Source of the DNA: Marinibacterium anthonyi | GTDB lineage: Bacteria; Pseudomonadota; Alphaproteobacteria; Rhodobacterales; Rhodobacteraceae | NCBI GenBank assembly: GCA_003217735.2 | Contig: CP031585.1 | Span: 2,281,501 to 2,345,500 of the forward strand | Length of the DNA: 64,000 bases | Reading direction: 5' to 3' | In this document: positions 55,774 through 63,476 of the stretch, in pieces | Layout of the letters: each line of letters starts with the position of its first letter | Position numbering within the stretch: position 1 is the first letter of the stretch | The notes under the pieces: generated by a model | Database searches by the model: none | Seen by the model: only the letters and a program-made list of their open reading frames with translations | What the model was told of the DNA's origin: nothing | Position numbers and translations under genes: made by a program

Positions 55774-57387
55774 GTGACATCACCAGGCACACGGATCCGG
55801 GGCCCGGTCGAGTCCGCGGCCCTGATGGACCGCGGCGGTCGTCCGACCCTGCGCGAGATGCTCGCCGATCTGGAATTCGACCCGGGCAGGGGGACCCTGC
55901 GGCTGAACGGCGAACGGGTGGTCCTGCATCATTCCGAGGCCGACCGCATCCTGCGCCGCGAGCTGATCGAACGCCTGGGAGAGGCCGAGGCGCGCATTTT
56001 CCTTATCCGCCGGGGGTTCCGCATGGGCCAGCACGACGCGGCCTTCATCGCGGCCTCGTGGCCGACGCTGGATCGGGGCGACGCCTTTACCGCGGGAACG
56101 CGGCTGCACATGCTTAGCGGGATCGTGCGGGTCGAAACGGTGTTCAACGATTTCGACTTTGCGCGCGGACGGTTTTCGGCCGACTTCCTGTGGCACAATT
56201 CGATCGAGGCGGAACAGCGCAACGACAAGACCCGCCTGTCGCAGACGCCGGTCTGCTGGCAGCAGCTGGGCTATGCGTCGGGGTATGCCAGCCACTTCTT
56301 CGGATCGCTGGTGGTCTACAAGGAAACCCAATGCGCGGCCCAGGGCCATCCCGCCTGCCGCGTTGTCGGGCGGTTGGCCGATGGATGGGGCGAGGAAGAC
56401 CCCGACGTCGTCCTGTTCCGCACCCGGATCCAGCCGGCCGTCGCCGCGGTCCCTTCGGGGCCCGAGCCGCATATCCGCACGCCGCTTCCGGTGCGCGACC
56501 CCGACGCCGTGCTGCTGGGGCCGGTGCTGCCTGCGTTGGAACGGGCCGCGCGGTTGCCGCTGCCCTGCCTGATCGCGGGGACCGGCCGTGGTGGTCCGGC
56601 GGCGGCGGCGCGCCACCTGCTGGCGATGTACGGGATCGGGCCCGAGACCGGCGCGCGGCTGACGGCGATGTCTGGGCGGCGGCCAGACCTTGTGGCGCTG
56701 GCGACCGCCCTGGCGCCCACGCGCCGGGCGCGGCGGCGCGATGCGGTGCCGGTGGTCCTGATCGAAGAGGTGGATGCGTTGTCCGCCCCCGACCAGGGCG
56801 AGTTGGCGCGGCTTTTGTCGGACCCCGAGGCGCGGGCGCGGGCGCGGGTCGTTGCAACGTCGGCGCGGCCCTTGTCGGCCCTTGCGGCGGGCGGGCTTGA
56901 GCCGGACCTCTGGCTGCGCCTGGCGCCGCTGTCGGTGGAAATGCCGGCGCTGGAAAGCCGCCCGGCGGCGCTGCCCGCGATCGCGGTTGGCCGTCTGCCC
57001 TACCTGGCGGACGACCTGGGTCTTGCCGTGCCCGACATCGAGGACGGGGCGTTCGACGGGGTGGCGCAGGATCCTCCGTCAGGGGGGCTGGACGGGCTGG
57101 ACGCCCTGCTGACGGCGGTTCTGATCGAAACCTCGGACGGCAGCATCGTGACCGCCGACCTGGTAAGCCGCGAAGCGCGCAGGATCTCGCCCGCGCGTCA
57201 TGTGGGGGATGCGTTCGGTGTCTGGCTGGAAGCGCAATTCGCCGCCGGGGGCCTGTCGCTTGACGCGCTCGAAGCGCGGGTGCGGGAGGCGGCGCTGGCG
57301 CGCTGCGGCGGCAACATGGCGGCGGCGGCGCGTCTTCTGGGGATCAGCCGGGCCCAGCTGGCCTATCGGCAGAAATCGGAAACCTGA
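55774..57387 (+). CDS. XylR/DmpR-like phenol-sensing regulator with a degenerate AAA+ domain
   Basis: 537 residues from a GTG at 55774 (GGGAGG 5 bases upstream). Residues about 20-205 are the XylR_N/V4R sensor. The zinc set C161, E184, C187 and C195 keeps the spacing of MopR/DmpR, and H112, W140 and Y182 fall where MopR binds phenol. The middle (about 235-470) should be the sigma54 AAA+ core, but Walker A is reduced to GTGRGGPA without Lys-Ser/Thr, GAFTGA is absent and Walker B reads LIEEVD. A Fis helix-turn-helix lies at about 500-533. It likely senses a phenolic inducer but cannot act as a normal sigma54 activator. Confidence 0.85.
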   Translation: MTSPGTRIRGPVESAALMDRGGRPTLREMLADLEFDPGRGTLRLNGERVVLHHSEADRILRRELIERLGEAEARIFLIRRGFRMGQHDAAFIAASWPTLDRGDAFTAGTRLHMLSGIVRVETVFNDFDFARGRFSADFLWHNSIEAEQRNDKTRLSQTPVCWQQLGYASGYASHFFGSLVVYKETQCAAQGHPACRVVGRLADGWGEEDPDVVLFRTRIQPAVAAVPSGPEPHIRTPLPVRDPDAVLLGPVLPALERAARLPLPCLIAGTGRGGPAAAARHLLAMYGIGPETGARLTAMSGRRPDLVALATALAPTRRARRRDAVPVVLIEEVDALSAPDQGELARLLSDPEARARARVVATSARPLSALAAGGLEPDLWLRLAPLSVEMPALESRPAALPAIAVGRLPYLADDLGLAVPDIEDGAFDGVAQDPPSGGLDGLDALLTAVLIETSDGSIVTADLVSREARRISPARHVGDAFGVWLEAQFAAGGLSLDALEARVREAALARCGGNMAAAARLLGISRAQLAYRQKSET

Positions 57388-57423
57388 CGGCGGGACGGGG
57401 AGAAAAATCGCCCCGCCGTCAGG
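57383..57423. terminator. Bidirectional terminator between the XylR-like gene and SBP2
   Basis: CCTGACGGCGGG (57383-57394) pairs with CCCGCCGTCAGG (57412-57423), a perfect 12-bp stem that includes the regulator stop codon. It sits in the 43-base gap between convergent genes. Confidence 0.8.
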
Positions 57424-57430
57424 GGACGGC

Positions 57431-58702
57431 CTAGCCCAGCGCTTCCATCGTCCCGCCGGTCGGGATGTCAGGTGCCGCGCCGTTCTCCACGACCACCAGG
57501 TCATAGCCGCCGTCTTCGCGGATCCGCCATTGGCCGCCCGTCAGCTGGGTCTTGCAGACGTTGTGGGCGGCGAAGTCCGGCACGCCCTTGCCGTTCCAGG
57601 CGACGGTGCCGACCACCGTGTCCAGGTCGGTCGCGGCCACGGCCTCGGCCACCGCGTCGCCATCCGTTGGGTCGTCGACCCGGCCCATGACATCGGCGGC
57701 CACCTCGAACAGGGAATGCACGAAGCCGATCGGCTGGGTCCAGGGCCGGCCGGACGCGGCGGTGAAGCCTTCGGCCAGCTCGGCCGAACTTTGCCCGGTG
57801 AGGCTGGAGGCGAAGGGATGCGACGGCGTCCACCAGACTTCGGAGGACAGGTTGTGCCCGGCCTCGCCCAGGGTTTCCACCGATTGCGGGAACAGCAGCG
57901 CCTTGGCGACGGTCACCGCCTTGGGGTGCACGCCCTGCTGGCGCATCTGGTTCCAGAAGGTGGTGAAGTCCGGCGGGATCAACACGCCGGTGATGATATC
58001 GGCATTGGCCGCCTTGAAGGCGTTGATCTGGGCGGTGAAATCGTCCGACAGGTTCTGGAAGCTGCCGGGATTGGTCAGCTCGAACCCGGCCTCGGTCAGG
58101 CCGGGCCGCAGGCCGGTGACGTCATCGCCCCAGGCATTGCCGTCCGCGTCGTTGGGAAACAGCCCGCCCACCGACCGGTTGGTGTCCAGCTGGTTCCACA
58201 TGGCGGTAAAGACGGTGATGACGTCCTCCATCCCCCAGAAATAATGGAACGCATAATCGAACCCGCGCCAGGAGGCCGGATCGCGCGGGTTGCCCTGCTG
58301 GCCGATGAACCACGGCTGCCAGGGGGCCACGGTGGAAACGCAGGGGATGCCTTCGCTTTCGCAGACGCCGGCGACCGGGTTGGTGGTTTCGGGCGTCGAG
58401 GCGACCAGCATCAGGTTGACCTCGTCTTGAAGGATCAGGTCCTTGGCCACCTCGGCGGCGCGGTTCGGGTTGGACTGGCTGTCCTTGACGATGACCTCGA
58501 ATTCGCCCCCCGTGCGGTCCATGAAGGCGGCGATGTTGTAGGCGTCGCTTTCGGCGAACCCGGCCAGCGGGCCGGTCTGGGGCGAGACATAGCCAAGCTT
58601 GATCTTTTCGCCGCGTGCCAGCGCCGGCATGGCCAGCCCGGATGCGCCCAGCGTCAGGCCGGTGGCGGCGGTCGTGTGCAGGAACCTGCGTCTGTTGATC
58701 AT
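57431..58702 (-). CDS. Periplasmic substrate-binding protein 2 (Liv type), without adjacent permease
   Basis: 423 residues. Twin-arginine-like signal MINRRRFLHTTAATGLTLGASGLAMPALA, then KIKLGYVSPQTGPLAGFAESD and KDSQSNPNRAAEVAKDLILQDEVNLML, the type-I binding fold. It is paralogous to the binding protein at 53274-54566. No permease or ATPase follows; system 1 (livG1F1H1M1) lacks a binding protein, so this one probably serves it. It is the last gene of dioxygenase2-VOC-esterase-SBP2. Confidence 0.88.
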   Translation of the reverse strand: MINRRRFLHTTAATGLTLGASGLAMPALARGEKIKLGYVSPQTGPLAGFAESDAYNIAAFMDRTGGEFEVIVKDSQSNPNRAAEVAKDLILQDEVNLMLVASTPETTNPVAGVCESEGIPCVSTVAPWQPWFIGQQGNPRDPASWRGFDYAFHYFWGMEDVITVFTAMWNQLDTNRSVGGLFPNDADGNAWGDDVTGLRPGLTEAGFELTNPGSFQNLSDDFTAQINAFKAANADIITGVLIPPDFTTFWNQMRQQGVHPKAVTVAKALLFPQSVETLGEAGHNLSSEVWWTPSHPFASSLTGQSSAELAEGFTAASGRPWTQPIGFVHSLFEVAADVMGRVDDPTDGDAVAEAVAATDLDTVVGTVAWNGKGVPDFAAHNVCKTQLTGGQWRIREDGGYDLVVVENGAAPDIPTGGTMEALG

Positions 58703-58774
58703 GGTATCCTCCCTGTGTGTCGGTTCGGGTCCGGCCCGGCTGCTGCGGCGGGGCCGGATCGGGAAATGGCGGCC

Positions 58775-59422
58775 CTATCGCGGGGCCGCCATCGCGGGTG
58801 TCTTGCCATGGGCCAGGTCGGCCAGCACGGTTTGCATCATGGCGATCTCGGCATCCGAAACCTCGTGCCCACGTCCGGGAAACAGGTCCGTGCGCAGCCG
58901 GGCTTTCTGCCGGCCCAGGTCCAGCGCCGCCTCGGCGAAGGCCTGCACCGGGATCCACGGGTCGTTGTCGGAGCCGGTCAGGTAGACGGGCAGCCCATCG
59001 GGCAAGGACAGTGGCCGGTCGTCGGACGGCGCCCCGACCCGGCAGCCGGTGAAGGCCACCAGCGCCCCCGGCGCGGACCGGCCGGAACAGGCGTATTCCA
59101 GCGACAGGCATGCGCCCTGGGAAAACCCCGCCAGCATCAGCGGCAGGCCCGGACAGGCCCGGCGCGCCGCAGCGACATCGCCTTCCAGCTGGTCCAGGGC
59201 GGCCCCGAGGGCGCCGCGCGTGTCATCGGTCAGCGGATCCACGGCCTTGGCCGCGTACCATGATCCGTCGGCCGCACGCGGCAGCACAAAGGTCACATCC
59301 GGCGCGTCGAGCCGCGCCAGGATGTGGGACTGCATCTCCTCCGGCGACTGGCCCCGGCCATGGACCAGGACACAGACTGCCTTTGGATCGTCCGCGCGCA
59401 GGTGCAGCGCGTGGGTGGACAT
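58775..59422 (-). CDS. Phospholipase/carboxylesterase-family hydrolase (MhqD-like)
   Basis: 215 residues. VCVLVHGRGQSPEEM is the oxyanion region, GFSQGACLSLEYA the nucleophile elbow, SDNDPWIP the acid and GRGHEVSD the His. This is the family that includes Bacillus MhqD, encoded with the MhqO dioxygenase and linked to quinone and catechol stress. Its ATG shares one base with the stop of the VOC dioxygenase gene (TGATG), a strong coupling. Confidence 0.85.
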   Translation of the reverse strand: MSTHALHLRADDPKAVCVLVHGRGQSPEEMQSHILARLDAPDVTFVLPRAADGSWYAAKAVDPLTDDTRGALGAALDQLEGDVAAARRACPGLPLMLAGFSQGACLSLEYACSGRSAPGALVAFTGCRVGAPSDDRPLSLPDGLPVYLTGSDNDPWIPVQAFAEAALDLGRQKARLRTDLFPGRGHEVSDAEIAMMQTVLADLAHGKTPAMAAPR

Positions 59423-60381
59423 CAGGCGAACTCGGCCGCTTCCAGACCTTCGCGCAGCTCGCCTTCGCGGTCCTTGAACCAGGGCGGGAACACCAGCGTC
59501 TTGCCGATCTCGCCCGGGGCCTCGTCCTTGGCCCAGCCTTCCGGCGTGGTCCAGGCCAGTTCGAACAGCGCACCGCCCGGCGAGCGGACGTAACAGGACT
59601 TGAAGTAGTTGCGGTCCTTCTGTTCCGAGATGTCGGTGAACCCCAGCCCTTCGATATGGGCGCGCAGGGCAAGTTGACTGTCTTCGTCGCCGGTGTTCAG
59701 CGCGACGTGGTGGATGGTGCCGCCCGACAAGGTCCATGTGCCCTGGGGCGAGACCTTGTCGTCGATCACCTCGACCCGCTGGATCACGCCATTGGCATCC
59801 GGCACGCGGTAGACGGTGCCTTCGTCGCTGTCGGCTTCCTTGGTCAGGGGCAGGGCGATTGTCATGAAATCGTCCATCGCGGTGCGGTCGAAACAGGCGA
59901 CCAGGGCGCCGTAGATCCCCTTGATCCCGTGGTCCTTGCCGATGCCCTGGGCGTCGTTGGTGATGGGCTCGCGCGGGTCGCTGTCGCTTTCGACCAGCTC
60001 GTGGGCGATGCCGCAGGGGTGTTCAAAGGCCACGCGATCGGCACCGAAGCGGGTGATCTTGTCGGCCTTCAGGCCCCGGCCGTTCAGCCGGTCGACCCAG
60101 AAATCCGCCGCGCCCATGGGGATCGACTGCATGATGGTGCGCGACTGGTTGGTGCCGCGCCGGCCGTAGATGCCGGGCTTGCGGAACGGAAAGGTGGTGA
60201 TGATGGTCGAGGCATCGCCGTTGGGCGATCCGTAATACAGGTGGTAGACCGGGATCACGCCGTCGAACAGCACGGTGCGTTTGACCGAGTGAAGGCCAAG
60301 GTCCTTGGTGTAGAAATCGAAATCCTCCTGCGCGCCGTCCGTGGACATGGTCAGGTGGTGGTAGCCGCTGATCTTGCTCAT
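59422..60381 (-). CDS. VOC-family ring-cleaving dioxygenase (PcpA/MhqO-like)
   Basis: 319 residues with two glyoxalase-fold modules. The metal triad is seen as His in SGYHHLTMST, His in GGTIHHVALNT and Glu in GALFELAWTTPEGW. Length and motifs match hydroquinone-type ring-cleaving dioxygenases (PcpA, LinE) and MhqO. It would cleave a para-diphenol or methylhydroquinone. The upstream in-frame extension to 60438 is not used; the ATG at 60381 has GGAGG upstream. It lies 19 bases after the intradiol dioxygenase 2 gene. Confidence 0.85.
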   Translation of the reverse strand: MSKISGYHHLTMSTDGAQEDFDFYTKDLGLHSVKRTVLFDGVIPVYHLYYGSPNGDASTIITTFPFRKPGIYGRRGTNQSRTIMQSIPMGAADFWVDRLNGRGLKADKITRFGADRVAFEHPCGIAHELVESDSDPREPITNDAQGIGKDHGIKGIYGALVACFDRTAMDDFMTIALPLTKEADSDEGTVYRVPDANGVIQRVEVIDDKVSPQGTWTLSGGTIHHVALNTGDEDSQLALRAHIEGLGFTDISEQKDRNYFKSCYVRSPGGALFELAWTTPEGWAKDEAPGEIGKTLVFPPWFKDREGELREGLEAAEFA

Positions 60382-60400
60382 ATGTCTCCTCCGTTTGATA

Positions 60401-61309
60401 TCATCGGTGCTGCCGCAAGGGGCAAAGCACCAGGTCAAGGTCGAGCCCGCGCATCCGGACGTCGGTGTCCGTTGTCCCGTCCGGGGGGATGTGGCGGAAA
60501 TCGGCCATCAATTCGGGTCTGACCCCGAAGATCGCATCCCGACCGATGGCGGGATCCGCCCGGTCGAAGATATGGGTGGTCAGCGTCTCGAAGCCTGCGG
60601 CCGAGACGCGGAAATGGATGTGGGCCGGGCGGTCCAGGCACAGACCCAGATCGCCCATCAGCCGCCCGACCGGCCCGTCCGAGGGCAACGCATAGCCCCC
60701 CGGCATCACCGAGCGGAACGCGAACCGGCCCTGCGCATCGGTGCGAAACGTGCCGCGCAGGTTGTGTTCGGGCTGGTGGTCGGGCTCCTGGTTTTCGTAA
60801 GCCCCGCGGCTGTTGGCCTGCCAGACCTCGACCATGGCATCGCCAACCGGGGCGCCGTCCAGGTCCAGAACGTGGCCCGCGACCTGCAGCGGCTGGCCCT
60901 TGCCATCGCGCGAGATGGTGGCCCCGTTGGGCAGTTTGGGCGCATCGGCGCGGTAGAATGGCCCGGTCACGGTGTTCGGTGTGGCCCCGGCGGGGCGGGG
61001 CCGGGTCACGGCCTCGATCCGGGCGGACAGGCCCAGGGCATCGGCCAGCAGAACCCATTCCTGGCGGCGAGGATCGGCGTGATGGCCGACCTCGGTCAGA
61101 AATGCCAGCACGGCGCGGAATTCGGCGGAGGTCAGCTGGATGTCTTCCATCAGCTGCTGCAGCGTGGCCACCAGCGTGCCGATCGTTTCGGTCAGCCGGG
61201 TCGCCGGGACGGTGGCCAGCCGGTCGGGCAGGTCCCGTGCAATGACCGGCAGGTCCGGTGCCTGCGCCCCGTCATCCGGTTTTGCCGATCTGTCCCTGGC
61301 GTCGTACAT
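60401..61309 (-). CDS. Hydroxyquinol 1,2-dioxygenase-like intradiol dioxygenase 2
   Basis: 302 residues from ATG at 61309; a TTG at 61354 is an in-frame alternative. Iron ligands: Tyr in NSRGAYENQ, Tyr in GGYALPSDGPVG, and His-x-His in RPAHIHFRV. It is paralogous to the enzyme at 41919-42755 (both have VLAD/SDxLGLS, PFHV/YRAD, DGPVG). The pair may have different substrate ranges, such as hydroxyquinol and a substituted derivative. It is first in dioxygenase2-VOC-esterase-SBP2 and is divergent from LysR2 by 92 bases. Confidence 0.87.
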   Translation of the reverse strand: MYDARDRSAKPDDGAQAPDLPVIARDLPDRLATVPATRLTETIGTLVATLQQLMEDIQLTSAEFRAVLAFLTEVGHHADPRRQEWVLLADALGLSARIEAVTRPRPAGATPNTVTGPFYRADAPKLPNGATISRDGKGQPLQVAGHVLDLDGAPVGDAMVEVWQANSRGAYENQEPDHQPEHNLRGTFRTDAQGRFAFRSVMPGGYALPSDGPVGRLMGDLGLCLDRPAHIHFRVSAAGFETLTTHIFDRADPAIGRDAIFGVRPELMADFRHIPPDGTTDTDVRMRGLDLDLVLCPLRQHR

Positions 61310-61387
61310 TCCCCCCGGGACCTCCCAATCCCGTCCCAAGGGATAGCCCGGCAACCCACCATTTTGGTTGAGATGTTCGCCCAGCAG

Positions 61388-61404
61388 TATAACACAATGA
61401 TATG
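61388..61404. promoter_or_regulatory. LysR-operator-like sequence overlapping the LysR2 start
   Basis: TATAACACAATGATATG resembles the complement of the sites at 40599 and 46195 (ATAAC..AATG..ATAT) but has 9 rather than 11 bases between the arms. It includes the first base of the LysR2 ATG and lies about 80 bases ahead of dioxygenase 2. Confidence 0.3.
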
Positions 61405-62376
61405 AAGCTGAATGAACGCCACCTGATGCAGCTGGCTGCCGTGCTTGATGCCGGCGGCGTGTCGGAAGGGGCCGCGATGCTGGGTCTGACCCAGCCCGCG
61501 GTCAGCCGGTCGCTGTCGATGCTCGAGGCGCGCGTGGGCGAGCCGCTTTTCATCAAGGGCCGGCGTCCGCTGCGCCCGACCCCCCTGGGCGCGCAGCTGG
61601 CCGTTCAGGGCCGCGAGATCATCGCCGCCTCGCGCCGGGCGTCGGAGGCGGTGCAGGGCTTTTCCCGGGGCACGCGCGGGCTGGTGCGCGTGGGGGGCGT
61701 GCCGTTCTTCATGGACGCGATGATCAGCCGGATGATCGGTGAATTCCAGCGGCTGGAGCCCGAAGTCACGGTCGAGCAATCCTACATGAACCTGCCCGAG
61801 ATCGCCGCCGCGCTGGAGGCCGGCCGGATCGACCTGGGCATCGTGCCCATCGGGGAACCGGATCTGGGCGCGGCCTTTGAATTCCTGGAAATCCTGCCGG
61901 GCCGCAACATCGTCGCCTGCCGGACCGGGCATCCGCTGCTGCGCAAGCGCCCGCTGGAAGCGCAGGATCTGACGCGGTATCCATGGGTCGGTCCCTTGCC
62001 GGGCTCGCCGCTGATGTCGGATCTGCAGATGATCCTGATGTCGATCGGCATGACCGACCTGCACATCCGCTATTCCGGCGGATCCCTGATGAGCGTGGTC
62101 AACGTGCTGGTCGAAACCGATGCGCTTGCGGTGCTGCCGTTTTCCGTCGTCTTCGCGCAGCGGGGCGAAAACCGGATCACGGTGCTGCCCTACAACATCC
62201 CCCAGCCGAACCGGTCGCTGGGGATCCTGTTGCACCGCACGTCGGCCCGCGCTCCGGTGGTTGACCGGTTCTCGGGCCATATCACCACCGCGTTCGAAAA
62301 CCTGAAACACATCATCCGGCGTCACGAACGCGCCGTGGTGTGGGGCAATTCCGTCAGTGCCGACGATGGGGCATAA
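61402..62376 (+). CDS. LysR-family regulator 2 of the hydroxyquinol island
   Basis: 324 residues. Winged helix HLMQLAAVLDAGGVSEGAAMLGLTQPAVSRSLSMLEARVG, then GRRPLRPTPLG. It is a close paralogue of LysR1, with the same ligand-domain landmarks (RVGGVPFFMD, VEQSY, NIVACRTGHPL, LPFSVVFAQRG). It is divergent from intradiol dioxygenase 2, as LysR1 is from maleylacetate reductase, so both probably respond to related inducers. Confidence 0.9.
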   Translation: MKLNERHLMQLAAVLDAGGVSEGAAMLGLTQPAVSRSLSMLEARVGEPLFIKGRRPLRPTPLGAQLAVQGREIIAASRRASEAVQGFSRGTRGLVRVGGVPFFMDAMISRMIGEFQRLEPEVTVEQSYMNLPEIAAALEAGRIDLGIVPIGEPDLGAAFEFLEILPGRNIVACRTGHPLLRKRPLEAQDLTRYPWVGPLPGSPLMSDLQMILMSIGMTDLHIRYSGGSLMSVVNVLVETDALAVLPFSVVFAQRGENRITVLPYNIPQPNRSLGILLHRTSARAPVVDRFSGHITTAFENLKHIIRRHERAVVWGNSVSADDGA

Positions 62377-62409
62377 CGGCGATCGCAATCGGTTGCGGGT
62401 GACGAACAC

Positions 62410-62454
62410 CTGATTGCACAGGGCCTGTTTGCATGGGGCCTGATTGCATAGGGC
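62410..62454. repeat. Three tandem 15-base repeats between convergent LysR genes
   Basis: The unit CTGATTGCACAGGGC is followed by two near copies (CTGTTTGCATGGGGC and CTGATTGCATAGGGC). It fills most of the 83-base gap between LysR2 and the next LysR gene and ends 5 bases before the latter's stop codon. Confidence 0.75.
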
Positions 62455-62459
62455 CCGGA

Positions 62460-63392
62460 TCACGCGCCGGGCAGATAATCTGCCCGTGGCCTGCTTTCGC
62501 GCTGCTTGGCGCGCAGGAAATCCACGAAGGCACGCAGCGGCGCCGGGGGACGGCGGCCATGATAATACAGGTAGGGCCCTTCGAAGTCCGGCCACCAATC
62601 CCGCAGCACCGGGACCAGGGCGCCGCTTTGGAAATGCGGCTCAAGCCAGTTGCGAAAGGCCATGCACAGCCCCATCCCCGAAATCGTGTGCCCGATCATG
62701 GCGGCGGACCCGTTGGTTCCGATAATCAGCCGCGCCCGGACATCCAGCGTGAAAGTCTCGCCGTCCCGCTCGAACTCCCACGGGATCAGCGCGCCGCTGG
62801 AGAACCGACCGCGCAGGCAATCGTGGTGCAGCAGGTCGCGGGGATGGCCCGGCCTTCCCGCGCGGTCGAGATAGGCGGGGGCGGCGGCAAGGGCGGCCTG
62901 TTGCCGCCGGGGCCCCAGCGGAATGGCGATCGTGTCCTGCGCGAGGGCCTCGCCATAGCGAATGCCGGCATCGCAATTCGCCGCGACCGCGTCGACCATG
63001 CGGTCATCCACCATGATCTCGACCTCCACGCCGGGGTTCTCGGCCATGAACTCTTCGATCAGGGGGGGCAGGATATCCACCATGACCGCCCCCGGCACGT
63101 TCAGCGCAAGCCGGCCCTGCAGGACCCCGCTGCGACTGCGCACCGCGTCCAGCGCATCGGCCGCCTCTGTCAGCAGCGGCGCGATGCGTTCGGCAAGCGC
63201 GCGGCCGGCTTCGGTGGGTGTCACGCTTCGGGTGCTGCGGGTCAGCAGGCGCGTATCAAGCCGGGTCTCGAGGCGGGCGATGGTTTCGCTGACCGTGGCC
63301 GGAGACAGGCCAAGCGTCCGTGCGGCGCTGCGAAAGCCGTTCGCCCGCACGACGGCGATGAAGACGCCAAGATCATCAAGGTTGTTCGTCAT
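62460..63392 (-). CDS. LysR-family regulator, divergent from the aldo/keto reductase
   Basis: 310 residues. Winged helix LGVFIAVVRANGFRSAARTLGLSPATVSETIARLETRLDTRLLTRSTRSVTPTEAG; ligand domain follows. The TRLLTRSTRSV pattern places it in the CrgA-like branch, unlike LysR1 and LysR2. The start at 63392 gives normal length. It faces the aldo/keto reductase across 84 bases, a common regulator-target layout. Confidence 0.9.
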   Translation of the reverse strand: MTNNLDDLGVFIAVVRANGFRSAARTLGLSPATVSETIARLETRLDTRLLTRSTRSVTPTEAGRALAERIAPLLTEAADALDAVRSRSGVLQGRLALNVPGAVMVDILPPLIEEFMAENPGVEVEIMVDDRMVDAVAANCDAGIRYGEALAQDTIAIPLGPRRQQAALAAAPAYLDRAGRPGHPRDLLHHDCLRGRFSSGALIPWEFERDGETFTLDVRARLIIGTNGSAAMIGHTISGMGLCMAFRNWLEPHFQSGALVPVLRDWWPDFEGPYLYYHGRRPPAPLRAFVDFLRAKQRESRPRADYLPGA

Positions 63393-63416
63393 TCCGATCA
63401 CTCTATTCGGTTTGAC

Positions 63417-63437
63417 GTGCATTTTCAAACAGTGCAC
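63417..63437. promoter_or_regulatory. LysR-type dyad GTGCA-N11-TGCAC
   Basis: Five-base arms separated by 11 bases form a classical T-N11-A LysR box in the 84-base divergent gap, 40 bases ahead of the aldo/keto reductase ATG and 25 bases ahead of the LysR ATG. Confidence 0.6.
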
Positions 63438-63476
63438 GCGGCGCCATGTCTTTGCCATCGAAGAAGGAGACATTCC

